A model generated the notes under the pieces. That model saw only the letters and a list, made by a program, of their open reading frames with translations. It searched no databases and was not told where the DNA came from. From JABMNT01 sp048262255 (GTDB taxonomy: Bacteria; Pseudomonadota; Alphaproteobacteria; Rhodospirillales; Casp-alpha2), in assembly GCA_048262255.1 (NCBI GenBank), contig JBLXFH010000001.1:1178001-1242000 (forward strand): a stretch of DNA of 64,000 nucleotides. Reading direction: 5' to 3'. Numbering within the stretch: position 1 is the first letter of the stretch; the number at the start of each line of letters is the position of its first letter. The position numbers were made by a program, and so were the translations under genes. Below are positions 9,802 to 19,513 of the stretch, piece after piece.

Positions 9802-10103
9802 TCAAAACTCCCGATGGGTTATAGCTTTAGGGCCTGCAGAAAACCTGCCTGTTATCGGCGAAGAACGCCTTGCGGCACAGTATCATTGTGTACTGACCAA
9901 AGGAAGCGCATATGGGGCAGCGGTGTTTATTGACATCACCAATCGCCTTACCTCTTAAGATGTGATTGGCATGATCAGGCACATCGCCTTTTGCGTTTCC
10001 CCGTAATAAACTTGCTTTATTAACGCATCCCACCTACTGCTTAAACTTGCATACAATTCCTGTCGGGGTTGAAATTCTAAAAAATATGAAAGAGAGACGT
10101 TTG
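9802..10103. promoter_or_regulatory. Intergenic region between divergent exported-protein genes
   Basis: About 300 bp between the leftward lipoprotein gene and the rightward secreted-protein gene. A 68-codon leftward frame (9827-10033) has scattered cysteines but no recognisable start signal or family, and I do not call it a gene. No RNA gene or clear repeat seen. Confidence 0.35.
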
Positions 10104-10841
10104 ATGAATATGAACCGGGTTAAGGCTCTTTTTTTCGGTGTTTTATTTAGTGTGGCGTTGGCATCACCCGCCACCTCAGGTGAGCTGATTTCCTGGAACA
10201 ATACGGTCGCCAGTGATTTTTCCGCACAGCAGTGCGTGACCATCCACGGCACACCCGGCACACCCAAAAAATGCGCGCCTTCCTATACGCAAAAATACCC
10301 GTGTCCATCCTTCAAACACCCCGGAAAGCATTGCCATCATACGATTGCGGGGCCCTGTTCGCCGGCGGTTCCGGGGACACCCGACCTGCATCAATGCGCA
10401 AATATAAACCTCGGTAATTTCAGCATTGCTGTGGATGGCGGTGTATACGCGGATTTTGACGGAATTGACGATAGCGAAGTTGCTGTGCAAACCACGGTGC
10501 ATGTCTCGATGTTTGGCAAAAATGCGTTGTTGCCATTAAGTTGTAAAATTTCAATCGGTAAAAAAGTCAGTATGTGCCTCAACCTTTTGACGCGTACGTT
10601 TGTAGGGTCGGCATACACCTGTGAAATTGGTGGAGCCAAAACCGCGTCCATGACCGTCCCCGGCGTTACGGCAAACTTCTGCATGGATGTGACTGTCGAC
10701 GGCGATGCCAAAAAGCCGGAAGGGACCGTAACCGCGCGGATTGAGGCGGATGTGGAGTTTGGCGGTGCAACGGTTGCGGGCCATTCCCTTTCCATGGGTT
10801 CTAAAGGCTGGAACCCGGCCCTGTTTGCCGTCAAGTTCTAG
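10104..10841 (+). CDS. Secreted Cys/His-rich protein of unknown function
   Basis: A 245-residue exported protein. The start at 10104 (MNMNRVKALFF) has AGAGA upstream and gives a clean signal peptide cleaved near ASPATSG; the frame stays open back to 10047 but those residues are unlikely. The region after the signal (about 25-75) is dense in Cys, His, Pro and Gly (for example CPSFKHPGKHCHHTIAGPC), resembling a metal-binding or disulfide-stabilised loop. The rest is beta-rich with paired cysteines (CKISIGKKVSMC; YTCEIGG; NFCMDV). No family is recognised. It is flanked by a lipoprotein gene and a cNMP-binding protein gene in opposite orientation. Confidence 0.7.
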   Translation: MNMNRVKALFFGVLFSVALASPATSGELISWNNTVASDFSAQQCVTIHGTPGTPKKCAPSYTQKYPCPSFKHPGKHCHHTIAGPCSPAVPGTPDLHQCANINLGNFSIAVDGGVYADFDGIDDSEVAVQTTVHVSMFGKNALLPLSCKISIGKKVSMCLNLLTRTFVGSAYTCEIGGAKTASMTVPGVTANFCMDVTVDGDAKKPEGTVTARIEADVEFGGATVAGHSLSMGSKGWNPALFAVKF

Positions 10842-10956
10842 CCCTCTGAAAAATGCCTGCCATGACGTTCGCTTTTACTCAAAAGCGGACGCCCGTGGGC
10901 GCGCATCCTTCCCTGGCGGCGTTGCGGCCTCGGTTGGCGCGCCGCGCGAGGAGGCT

Positions 10957-11568
10957 TCAGGCGGGGCAGGTTTTTTCGTGAAATTCTGAGTTTTTCATCA
11001 ATCTCTGAACCATCATTTTTGTCAGATATAAACCGAATTCCGAATTTTCTGCGTAGAGTTCCAAAACCCTCTCTTCTGTAATCTTCATGAAAACGGAATT
11101 TTCCAGACATCGAACAGATTGTGTCCGTGACTTGTCCTGCGTAAACATGGCAATTTCGCCAATCAGGTGGCCATTTCCAAGTTCCACATTCAATTCCTCA
11201 ATCAGCACCCGCCCTTCCAGCAGATAAAAAATATCCTGTGCAATATCGCCACGGCGGAAGAGGTACTGCTCACTTTTGCACTCGTAGCGCGACATGAGCG
11301 GTATCAGAAACTGGGCATCAAAAGCGGTATGCGCCATTTCCCGAATTTTTTGCCTCAGGGTCAGGGACTGCTTCAACCGCCAGCAATTGAGAGGGAGCAT
11401 GGACCCGTGCAGGAGGACGATGTTGCCAAGGTCGGCGTAATATCCATATGCGAGAAACAGGATGTTGCCGGCGATGGCGACAAATCTCAGAGAAATGAGC
11501 GTCTTCATACAGAACGTCAGAAAAACAGCGCCCGATGCGACGTACCCCAAAATTTCGATCCAGCCCAT
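10957..11568 (-). CDS. Membrane protein with cyclic-nucleotide-binding domain
   Basis: 203 residues from the ATG at 11568. Three hydrophobic helices fill the first ~75 residues (EILGYVASGAVFLTFCMKT; FVAIAGNILFLAYGYYADL; NIVLLHGSMLPLNCWRL), an arrangement like Popeye-type or YgjV-like small membrane proteins. The C-terminal half is a CAP-family cNMP-binding fold with LFRRGDIAQDIFYLLEGRV, GHLIGEIAMF (phosphate-binding cassette region) and a final helix. There is no DNA-binding domain, so it likely senses a nucleotide or ligand at the membrane. The frame is open to 11844 but those residues look non-coding. Two hairpins lie upstream in the leader. Confidence 0.8.
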   Translation of the reverse strand: MGWIEILGYVASGAVFLTFCMKTLISLRFVAIAGNILFLAYGYYADLGNIVLLHGSMLPLNCWRLKQSLTLRQKIREMAHTAFDAQFLIPLMSRYECKSEQYLFRRGDIAQDIFYLLEGRVLIEELNVELGNGHLIGEIAMFTQDKSRTQSVRCLENSVFMKITEERVLELYAENSEFGLYLTKMMVQRLMKNSEFHEKTCPA

Positions 11569-11876
11569 TGCCTGTTTCCCCTCGCGCGGCTTTATGATTG
11601 TTAAAAGACGTATAAATTGCGGACGGGACCTGAACAACACATTATTGAATGCACTGTGGGTTGGCGCCAGGCATCGCGTGAATGAAAGCCGGCGGGGCCC
11701 TGCAAACACGGAAAAGCAGGGTCCTGATACGTAATTAAAAAACCACCCTGAAGGAAGGGTCTGGAAAATGAGCTGGTCTTGAGGTGCGCCCATTATCGCA
11801 GGCCTTGCCGCATCAACTGCCATCCACCTACTGCTTGCGATCACCGTAACCTCAGGCTAAGTTGCGCTCACTCTCA
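11569..11876 (-). promoter_or_regulatory. Leader with two hairpins upstream of the cNMP-binding gene
   Basis: On the minus strand, ACCCT/AGGGT with outer CC/GG pairs form a hairpin at 11743-11764 followed by six T residues (11742-11737), like an intrinsic terminator. A second hairpin pairs GGACCCTGC with GCAGGGCCC (11694-11724). They could be an attenuator for the cNMP-binding gene, or terminate leftward transcripts. No riboswitch class is recognised. Confidence 0.35.
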
Positions 11877-11970
<94 letters not shown>

Positions 11971-12059
11971 ACGTGTAAACGGATTAGCACAACAAGTGCT
12001 TTGTCTGCCATTTGTCCTTCAGTTCTGTATCTCAGACGACTAACGGGGAGGGCGTAGTC

Positions 12060-12536
12060 ATGTCCTCAGAACACGTAGTTGGCAATGGAATCAGGACAGC
12101 AGGGCGGTTATCAACCCTACCTGCTCGGGCTTTCGCTGATGTGCGATTAAAAGCCATAGACCTTCAATGCTTTGGAATGTTAGTCATTACAGAAAGCGGT
12201 GAGCGGGTCATGAGTACTCTCTTTGATAGCAAGAAGCTTCAGTCTTCGACAATTGAAATATCAGGCAGAGAAATCTGGCAAATGATGGTGGGCCGTGAAG
12301 TTGGCCGAGACACATTCCTTGATGGCCGAAACCGTGAACGGCAATTACGTGAACAGTCTGAACAAATTGTGGAGCGTCTGGAGCGCTGCGGCATTCAAGG
12401 CCGTGCGGCGCGTGGTCGTCTGTCAATCGTTGACCAGCAAGCATGGCTAACGGATACGCTCAACAGAATAGCTGACCACAAGATCAATCGTATTGATGAA
12501 CTGCTACCGTGGCATAACGCTCAGGCTTGGGCGTAA
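12060..12536 (+). CDS. Hypothetical protein with IS66 TnpC-like C-terminus
   Basis: 158 residues from ATG at 12060 (GGGAGG upstream); the frame opens earlier at a TTG at 12012. The last ~30 residues, AWLTDTLNRIADHKINRIDE followed by LLPWHN, match the short conserved C-terminal element of IS66-family TnpC transposases. The preceding ~125 residues contain no DDE catalytic region I can recognise: a beta-like segment (FGMLVITESGERVMSTLF) and an Arg/Glu-rich helix (RNRERQLREQSEQIVERLER). This looks like a captured IS66 3' end fused to another reading frame, beside the tRNA integration site. It may be a genuine small protein or a degraded fusion. Confidence 0.5.
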   Translation: MSSEHVVGNGIRTAGRLSTLPARAFADVRLKAIDLQCFGMLVITESGERVMSTLFDSKKLQSSTIEISGREIWQMMVGREVGRDTFLDGRNRERQLREQSEQIVERLERCGIQGRAARGRLSIVDQQAWLTDTLNRIADHKINRIDELLPWHNAQAWA

Positions 12537-12731
12537 TGCGATATCGTCAGGTCGTCGAGAGGTGGCTCACCGGACGGTCTCTCACCAGCCGCAATTTTAG
12601 TCACCCTAACGACATCGGTTTGGTGGAAAGACGGCAATAGCTTGCGACTGAGCTATAAAATTAAGTGATCGCGTCTTTACCGCCTCGGGGGCTGTGAAGC
12701 TGAGGAAATTTTTTTTAAGTGCGGCTTAATG

Positions 12732-13781
12732 CTAGGATAAATTGAAAAGCCAATCCTCATAGCGTTTATCGATATTACTGTCACGATGCCCCAGTTCCCT
12801 GGTCTTGTTCGAATACTGATTTCGGGCATCGCTTGGCGTTATGCCAAAATGTTCGCGAAAAGCCCGAATAAATGAATTATCCGTATTGTAACCAAATTCA
12901 AGAGCGACCTGGTAAATAGGAATATGTGACAAATTTGGTTGCGTTAAGAGATGATAGGCCTTTTGCATTCGCTGTTGGCGGATGTATTCGGTTACGCCCC
13001 CAATTTTATCAAAAATGCGATATAGTTTTGATCGTGAAAATCCCATTTCAGCGGCAATAAAAGCAGGTGACAGGTCCGGGTTGGCGATGTGCGTCTGGAT
13101 GAACCTCTTGATCGCATAAACGGTTGTTGCCTGATGTTGGTGGAAGTCGCGGGAGCCATATTTCTCAGAACTGTTCAGGCTTGTCGCCAATAAATCCGTA
13201 ATGCTGCTGAGCACCCTTTCTGAATGCTCAAGCGACATTGAATCAATGTTTTTGAACAACGATAAATAGGTATCGCGAAGGACCGCAGTGATGCCTTCAT
13301 TGGCATCAAGAACCTTCATGTTGTGGTCTTCCGGTTGCTGCAGGGCACCTTCGAGGCTGGACCGGGGTATAATCAACGATAAATTTGCAAAATCAGACGT
13401 TGACGTTTTTGTAGGCTGAGATAGGTCAAATAAAACCATATGGTCCTGAGATATTGTAAATTCTTTATGTGCGCCTGAATGATGCATTGAGCCGCTCAAA
13501 AAGAACTGGAGCATATAATGATCCATCCCATCTTGTGCGATAATTGAAGAAGACCGCGCCCAATTCTGCTTAACTGTTTCTGTTTTCGCCAACATCATTG
13601 ATGAGTATAAGCGGGCATCAACGGTGGCATGAAAATCACTGCGCTGAACGGCCTTGTCAGCATTTACGTCAAAAATACAACTTATGCTTTCCTTCCAAAC
13701 ATCATAGCGTTGCTTCTGCTCAAGCTCGTTGACGCTAAATACGGCTGATGAAATAGCGCCGTTATTTATATGATCTGGCAA
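12732..13781 (-). CDS. AraC-family transcriptional regulator
   Basis: DNA-binding regulator. The N-terminal ~200 residues fit the AraC-binding-like domain (WARSSSIIAQDGMDHYMLQF; HMVLFDLSQPTKTS). The C-terminal ~100 residues hold two helix-turn-helix units, LSPAFIAAEMGFSRSKLYRI and IPIYQVALEFGYNTDNSFIR followed by FREHFGITPSDAR, the family signature. No ATG start exists in frame; I chose TTG at 13781 with AAGAG upstream, while the frame remains open to a TTG at 13886 whose extra residues look untranslated. It is divergent from the 1817-residue lectin gene, and the 226-bp spacer makes that operon its most likely target. Confidence 0.88.
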   Translation of the reverse strand: MPDHINNGAISSAVFSVNELEQKQRYDVWKESISCIFDVNADKAVQRSDFHATVDARLYSSMMLAKTETVKQNWARSSSIIAQDGMDHYMLQFFLSGSMHHSGAHKEFTISQDHMVLFDLSQPTKTSTSDFANLSLIIPRSSLEGALQQPEDHNMKVLDANEGITAVLRDTYLSLFKNIDSMSLEHSERVLSSITDLLATSLNSSEKYGSRDFHQHQATTVYAIKRFIQTHIANPDLSPAFIAAEMGFSRSKLYRIFDKIGGVTEYIRQQRMQKAYHLLTQPNLSHIPIYQVALEFGYNTDNSFIRAFREHFGITPSDARNQYSNKTRELGHRDSNIDKRYEDWLFNLS

Positions 13782-14007
13782 GTTATTACTCTTCTCATTG
13801 CTTCGTCTGTAAAACCTAGTCCTAGGCACTGAGCCAACCAAAGATAGTCGGAATAATATGGCATAAAAAATAAACGAATAGAACAAAATGTAGATTAAAT
13901 GGGACGTTCTGCATAGTCACTATGAAAAGTTTAACGTAAGGATATGCCCTAAATAATAATTTTGCGGGCATATCAAGCCCCAATCAGAAGTAACAAGCGG
14001 GGTCTTT

Positions 14008-17000
14008 ATGGTTAAAAAAATATTTATACTTGTATTTTTATCGATCTTTCTTGTCTCTGCGGGTGGGCAGGCAAAAGAAGCGGATGGTAATCGCATCGTC
14101 TTTACAGAAAAAAACCTGTGCATTGGAAAGTCCGCCGAGCTTAATAAAAGAAAAGCCCCTTACGCCATCCCTGTTAAGTGTGATGCCGAAAATCCGGCAA
14201 AACTCATCTTTAATGATAAAGGCTATTTGCAAAGCGATAATCTGTGTATTGACCCACAGGAGAAGGATGAACTGTTCTTTTTCAGTTGCAGTAACCACCC
14301 TGGAAAAGTTTATGAATTTGAAGAGGGCAAGCTTAAACACCCGCGATCTGGCGCCTGTATCGGATTTAATGGGGATCCAGAAAAAAAGGGAACCCTGCTT
14401 GTTCTTTTGGATTGCAAAGATGCGCCAACAGCGCGGTTTGATGTTGAAGATGTAGAGCTCTCAAAAATCATGGGAGTAACCGATAAAGAACTTCCGCGGC
14501 TTGGCAAGATGCCCTTCCAAATTCACTACCAGGATAAAGACCTTACCATTGGTCAAGTCACCTTTATGGGTAAAGCTCAAAAGGCTGTCGTTTTCTCACC
14601 AAACCGTAAGAAAAAGAAAATTCTATCAATTCTGCCGAAAGATATTGATCTGGCGGAATTCATACCTTCCCTTGAAAAGCTTCCTATTAGCCGCGCACAG
14701 TTAAGTCACACGGTCATCAATGTTGTTGTGAATGGATCTGAAGCAGATGAGGTCAGCGTTCAAAATTTGCCTGGGCCTTTAAAGGAGGTCCTTGAACAAA
14801 CTGTTGGCGGACGGGCCAAAGTTAGATTTCAGCCAGGATTGACCATGATGGCCTCTTTGGACACGTCCAAAAGCGCTATGAAAAAACTGGCGAATACATT
14901 TGGCGTAAAAGAAACCAATTTGTTGATGAATGCATCGCTCAGTCCTTATCTGGTGACGATGGACCACAACAAAGTTGACGAAGTGAAGACACTTTTTAGA
15001 AAGCATCTGAAAGCGGCTCTTAGTCAGACAAAAGTCTCTCTGGCGATGCCAAAGTTAAAATTACCAGTTGTCAGTCATGTCTTGGAAATTGAACGAAGTG
15101 TTATTACTTTTGCAGGTGATAAATTGCCGGTAATCTCCGGTGCGGCCGAGTTGAAGCTGCCAGGCAAGACCATTCCCATAGATACAAAAGTACAGGTTTC
15201 CGATGAGGGGGCTCTCAAGATTTTTGGGAGTTCGGATTTGGAATGGGACAAGCCGTTAAGTGTTCCTTTTTTAACGCTGAAAAATGTAGGCGTCCAAGGG
15301 GAAGTTAATATCAAAAAGAAAGCCGTTGTCATGAATTTAACCTCGACCGCAAAGGTCGGGAGAGAAGAAGTGGCATCGATAGCGGAACTGGCGGTTTCGT
15401 CTAAGGGAATTGAAGACGTTAGTATTGCGTTGCAAGGTGAAGTCGACGTTGCGCGATTGGACGGTTTTAATCAAATACCTGGGATAAAAGAGTTTTCGTT
15501 CTCGGATTTGAAGATCGGCACGGGTGGTATTCATGGCGAAATGGCATGGAAGCGGTTCGGCATCAAACGGAGCGGCGCGTTGGTGAAAATTGATAACGCG
15601 TTTACCTTGCTGGTCAAAGCAGATGACCTGTCGATAGACAAACTGGTTCCCAATTTGCCCCCGATGTTCAAAGACATCAACCTGCCCGGTGCCACGCTGT
15701 TTTTAAGCAGCCGGGATCTTCGGAATAAAACAATTAAAGACATGCCTGAGTTCGTTCAGAAAATGCTGAGTGATATTTCGACGGACCCGGATAAGGAGGT
15801 CCCCATATTTAATGGTTTGGGATTGCTGGCGACTTTGGATGAAAAGAATATTCCAGGCGCCCTGCGTAAAATATTAAAAGACGAAATAGGCGTTTTTGAC
15901 GCATTGGACGGTCCTTTGGTATTGGGAGGGGCTGTCGCAGATTTCTTTGGAAAATTGCCGAGTTTAGCCGTATTTGCGGAATTGCCAGGCTTTAAGCTCC
16001 CGAAAAACCAGCCTCTGGCGCGCATTATTAGTTTCGATAAGGTTGGCGCCGATTTCTTTATGCGGCTGATCCCGGCAAACACAGTATTTCAGGCTGGTGT
16101 TGGTGGTCAAATGGTCCTGTCCGTGCCGCAGCTCGATGAACCCAAGAAAGTGGACAAGCTGAAAGTTCGAGGCGAAGTCATTGGCAGCGTTGATCTTGTT
16201 TCCGTTGCCGGTTCCGTAAAAGCTGCCGCTTCCATGAAGGGGAAATGGAACTCTCCTTTCGGGATTAGCGAAAATATTGCCTATCAGGATCCGGCTTTTG
16301 TTCTGGGTGTGGATACCGAAGGGTCGGTTGAAATCGGAGTGGGTGGCACCACGATTACAAAACTGAGCAGTAAGAGGACCCTGAAAGCGGAAGGGGATAT
16401 GCTTGTTAACATTAACTTCTCTTCAACCATCCCGCTGCCAAAGAAACTGGGGGCCCGGTTTGCTGCCAATGAAATGAATATATTTGCCAACCTGGATTTC
16501 ATGCAGGCTCTTTTTAAAGGCGTACTGACGGGACCCATGGCCAATGCGATACTGGCAGAATTGCCAGCCAACGAGCGGGCGGTAGCAAAAAAACTGCAAG
16601 AAGAGCTCCGCAAAAAAGACACGACAATGGCAAGCCTTCTGCAGATCGATAAACTTCCATTCCCGATGCTAAATTTCAAGAACGTTGAATTGATGTTTGC
16701 CACGCCAGGGGCCTATATCCCGGGACGGGACACGACCCAGACGTTTGGGGCCGTCATTGCCGGTGAAATGGAAATGCATCTGCAAGGGAAGGTCCACAAA
16801 ATAGGCAAGACCGAGAACCGGATCACCATGGCTGATGGCCTTATCCTGAAAACGGAAGTGAAAGGAAGCAAGCTCGGTCCGCTGGCGCTGGATGACAGCC
16901 ATTTCAATATGGTCGCCAGCTTGTCGGATGTTCCTGTTCTTGAATTGAAAACCGGAACCAAGATTTTCAATGCCAGAACCAATCTGGATGTGAAAATCAC

Positions 17001-19461
17001 GCCGCTGCTGACGACTGTTTCGACATCGCAAAAGTTCTCGAGTCTCTTGGATTTTGATTTTAAAGCATTTGCTGGAACCAAGGACGTCAAAGAATTTGCG
17101 GATTTTGCAAAGGCTGATTTCCGTCTTGCGAGTAGCCTGAAGTCAGATCCGCAAAAGTGGTTGCAAAACGAAGGCTTGGGCGCGGTCAAGAATGTGTTGG
17201 GTGGTCTGAATGCGGTTCACCGAGACTCTCTCAGAAAGCTGGACATCGCCAAAGCTGAAGTTTCCAAGCTCAACAATACAATAGCAGAACAGCGCCGGGC
17301 TGTTCGTAATGAGCGCAGATCGGTCACAGATGCTCTGAATGCGGCTAAACGCGAAGTCAGCAAAATAGAAAACCGCATTCGATATGTTAATGGTGAAATA
17401 AGAGGGTCTGAAAGGTCCATTCGTTCCTGCAATCAGACTATTCGCATCTGCACAATCTGGTTTTTTGGTTGTCGTCGGCATGAGACCATCCCGAACTTTC
17501 CTGAGCGGGCATGGTGCGAGGCCAAGAATACGCCTCATCGTTTGAATATTGCGCGGCTGTTTACCGAAAGAACAGCACTGCAGGCAAGCGAGGGAGTGGC
17601 GCAACTCGCACTTGATGCCGCGAAGGCCGGGACAAATATCCTGCCGGTTGATGCGGACCCCCGTGTATCTGGACCGATTGCCGCGCGTGATGTTGCGATG
17701 CTTGGCCTGGATGCCGCAAAACTGGCTGTATCGGGCGCGGACGTCTTTAACGATCTTGTGTCAAACGGGGTCAATGTTTTGAAGGTTCCCGCTTCCTTCA
17801 AGCTGGAAAAAGGGATTGTCAAAGGCTCCCTGCAGGAAGCTGTGCGCGGCAAACCGGTTGTGCTTGAGATTGATTTCACCAGTTTCGGCAAACGTCTGAA
17901 CCAGCGATTGGCGTTTTCTCTGACAGATGTTGCATTCAATGTAGAGCAAATGAGTGTTCTCGCACTGGGACTTGTGACAAACAAGATTTTGGAAGACGCG
18001 AAAAATATAGGGATAATTCCACATTCCATGCTGGCCGCGCTTGAAAATATATTTCTGGAAAAATCCCGGCAGGCGGAATCTAATCTAATAGAAATCATCG
18101 AAAGCAATGGGGGGCTTAAACAATCAAGTAAAGATGCTTATCAAGCCGTTGCGTTCCAGATTGAAACTAAACGGCGGGTACGGGAAATTAAGGAAAAGGT
18201 AAGCGCGAAACGAACCCAGGATTTACGTAATCGCATATACAATATGAAAGCCAACCAGCTGAGCGGTGTTATTTCCACCTTTGGTGAAGGTGCACAGCAA
18301 ATTTTCATCAGTTCCGTTGATGAGGTTTCGGGTAACCGCTTGTGCCTTGAGGCCAAGGAAGAAAAGAATGGTCGCGGTGCCAATCGGCTTGCTTTTGAAC
18401 CCTGCAGCACAGCTCCGGCACAGACATTTATTCTGGCTAAATCTGGCGAAGTGAGAAGCATCGGCGGGCGTTGTATCGACCCTCAGGAAAGAGGGGAAAT
18501 GTGGTTGTACACATGCACCGGGCATCCAGGAATGAAATGGCGGATAAACGACTTTAAACTTCAGAACCAGGTCGATGGAAAGTGTATCCGGGGTGTTGGC
18601 AGCAAAATACGCAGCGGGACGCCTGCGGAAACGGATAGATGCCAGGCGCGTTCTTCCGTGGCGACAACGAATATGCCCTTGGCGACCATTGAAGGAACCA
18701 AACCCGTCAACGTCACGACATTTACAGACAAGACAGGTGAGCGCCTGTGTCTCGAAGCAACAGATGAAAAGAACAAACACGGTTCTCTTCGGCTGATCTT
18801 CAATCACTGTGCAAACACAGCCCGTCAGAATTTCGGGATCAATGACAAGAAACAGATTGTGAGCGTTGACGGACGCTGTATTGATCCACAGGCAAAAGGC
18901 GAATTATGGCTCCATAACTGTGTGGATAAGAACTATATGTCCTGGGACCTGCAAGGGAATCTCTTTAAGAATCAGAAAGAGAAAAAATGCATCCGGGCAC
19001 TTGGTGAAATCAAGGCAGGTGCACCGGCTGAGTTGGATACGTGTGGATTGCGTTCTGCCATAAGCAGCATTGACGACCAACTCGCCGAGGTCAGCATTAC
19101 TGTCGCTGGGGAGAGAGGGGATCTCTGTTTGGCGGCTACGGAGAAGCGAAATAAACGCGATGCAATAGAATTGCGATTCGATGCTTGCCGTAACACACCC
19201 AGCGACAAGTTTGTGATGAACAATGCGGGGAATATCCTCGGGCTGGCCGGTTTATGTGTCGATTATCAGGAAGGTAATGAGCTCTGGTTGTATGACTGCT
19301 CTAACGAAGACAGCATGCAATGGGATGTTTCGAGGGGGCAGATTAAAAACAAGCGAACGGGAAACTGTATCCGTGGGTCCTCACCCAGCGGAGGCAGATA
19401 TAGCGCTGGGGCAATTGCCGTTGTCGAAGCTTGCGCAACCTTCTCTGCTTCAATTCAATGA
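14008..19461 (+). CDS. Giant exported protein with N- and C-terminal ricin-like beta-trefoil units
   Basis: 1817 residues with a Sec signal peptide (MVKKIFILVFLSIFLVSAGG). Residues about 28-145 form one beta-trefoil-like unit; three more follow near 1440-1560, 1575-1690 and 1700-1815. Each has a LCLEA or LCIG type opening, a (C)IDPQE..ELW..C segment and a C-terminal CIRG motif, so they are homologous repeats; ricin-type lectins bind glycans. Between lie about 900 residues of repetitive beta-rich sequence (recurring KLP, VKG, ISF segments), then a coiled coil (about 1072-1135), a short Cys-rich stretch (SCNQTIRICTIWFFGCRRH) and more helices. Nothing matches a known toxin or enzyme. First gene of a four-gene operon with a 69-aa exported protein, a secretin lipoprotein and a tectonin propeller. 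ATG start, GGGGTC upstream. Confidence 0.82.
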   Translation: MVKKIFILVFLSIFLVSAGGQAKEADGNRIVFTEKNLCIGKSAELNKRKAPYAIPVKCDAENPAKLIFNDKGYLQSDNLCIDPQEKDELFFFSCSNHPGKVYEFEEGKLKHPRSGACIGFNGDPEKKGTLLVLLDCKDAPTARFDVEDVELSKIMGVTDKELPRLGKMPFQIHYQDKDLTIGQVTFMGKAQKAVVFSPNRKKKKILSILPKDIDLAEFIPSLEKLPISRAQLSHTVINVVVNGSEADEVSVQNLPGPLKEVLEQTVGGRAKVRFQPGLTMMASLDTSKSAMKKLANTFGVKETNLLMNASLSPYLVTMDHNKVDEVKTLFRKHLKAALSQTKVSLAMPKLKLPVVSHVLEIERSVITFAGDKLPVISGAAELKLPGKTIPIDTKVQVSDEGALKIFGSSDLEWDKPLSVPFLTLKNVGVQGEVNIKKKAVVMNLTSTAKVGREEVASIAELAVSSKGIEDVSIALQGEVDVARLDGFNQIPGIKEFSFSDLKIGTGGIHGEMAWKRFGIKRSGALVKIDNAFTLLVKADDLSIDKLVPNLPPMFKDINLPGATLFLSSRDLRNKTIKDMPEFVQKMLSDISTDPDKEVPIFNGLGLLATLDEKNIPGALRKILKDEIGVFDALDGPLVLGGAVADFFGKLPSLAVFAELPGFKLPKNQPLARIISFDKVGADFFMRLIPANTVFQAGVGGQMVLSVPQLDEPKKVDKLKVRGEVIGSVDLVSVAGSVKAAASMKGKWNSPFGISENIAYQDPAFVLGVDTEGSVEIGVGGTTITKLSSKRTLKAEGDMLVNINFSSTIPLPKKLGARFAANEMNIFANLDFMQALFKGVLTGPMANAILAELPANERAVAKKLQEELRKKDTTMASLLQIDKLPFPMLNFKNVELMFATPGAYIPGRDTTQTFGAVIAGEMEMHLQGKVHKIGKTENRITMADGLILKTEVKGSKLGPLALDDSHFNMVASLSDVPVLELKTGTKIFNARTNLDVKITPLLTTVSTSQKFSSLLDFDFKAFAGTKDVKEFADFAKADFRLASSLKSDPQKWLQNEGLGAVKNVLGGLNAVHRDSLRKLDIAKAEVSKLNNTIAEQRRAVRNERRSVTDALNAAKREVSKIENRIRYVNGEIRGSERSIRSCNQTIRICTIWFFGCRRHETIPNFPERAWCEAKNTPHRLNIARLFTERTALQASEGVAQLALDAAKAGTNILPVDADPRVSGPIAARDVAMLGLDAAKLAVSGADVFNDLVSNGVNVLKVPASFKLEKGIVKGSLQEAVRGKPVVLEIDFTSFGKRLNQRLAFSLTDVAFNVEQMSVLALGLVTNKILEDAKNIGIIPHSMLAALENIFLEKSRQAESNLIEIIESNGGLKQSSKDAYQAVAFQIETKRRVREIKEKVSAKRTQDLRNRIYNMKANQLSGVISTFGEGAQQIFISSVDEVSGNRLCLEAKEEKNGRGANRLAFEPCSTAPAQTFILAKSGEVRSIGGRCIDPQERGEMWLYTCTGHPGMKWRINDFKLQNQVDGKCIRGVGSKIRSGTPAETDRCQARSSVATTNMPLATIEGTKPVNVTTFTDKTGERLCLEATDEKNKHGSLRLIFNHCANTARQNFGINDKKQIVSVDGRCIDPQAKGELWLHNCVDKNYMSWDLQGNLFKNQKEKKCIRALGEIKAGAPAELDTCGLRSAISSIDDQLAEVSITVAGERGDLCLAATEKRNKRDAIELRFDACRNTPSDKFVMNNAGNILGLAGLCVDYQEGNELWLYDCSNEDSMQWDVSRGQIKNKRTGNCIRGSSPSGGRYSAGAIAVVEACATFSASIQ

Positions 19462-19513
19462 TCAACAGGAAGTGCTATTTCACGATTTTTCACAACATAG
19501 AAGGATAAAAACA

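Noticed and set aside
9827..10033. 68-codon minus-strand frame with several cysteines
   Set aside because: No start signal or family; more likely non-coding DNA between two divergent genes.
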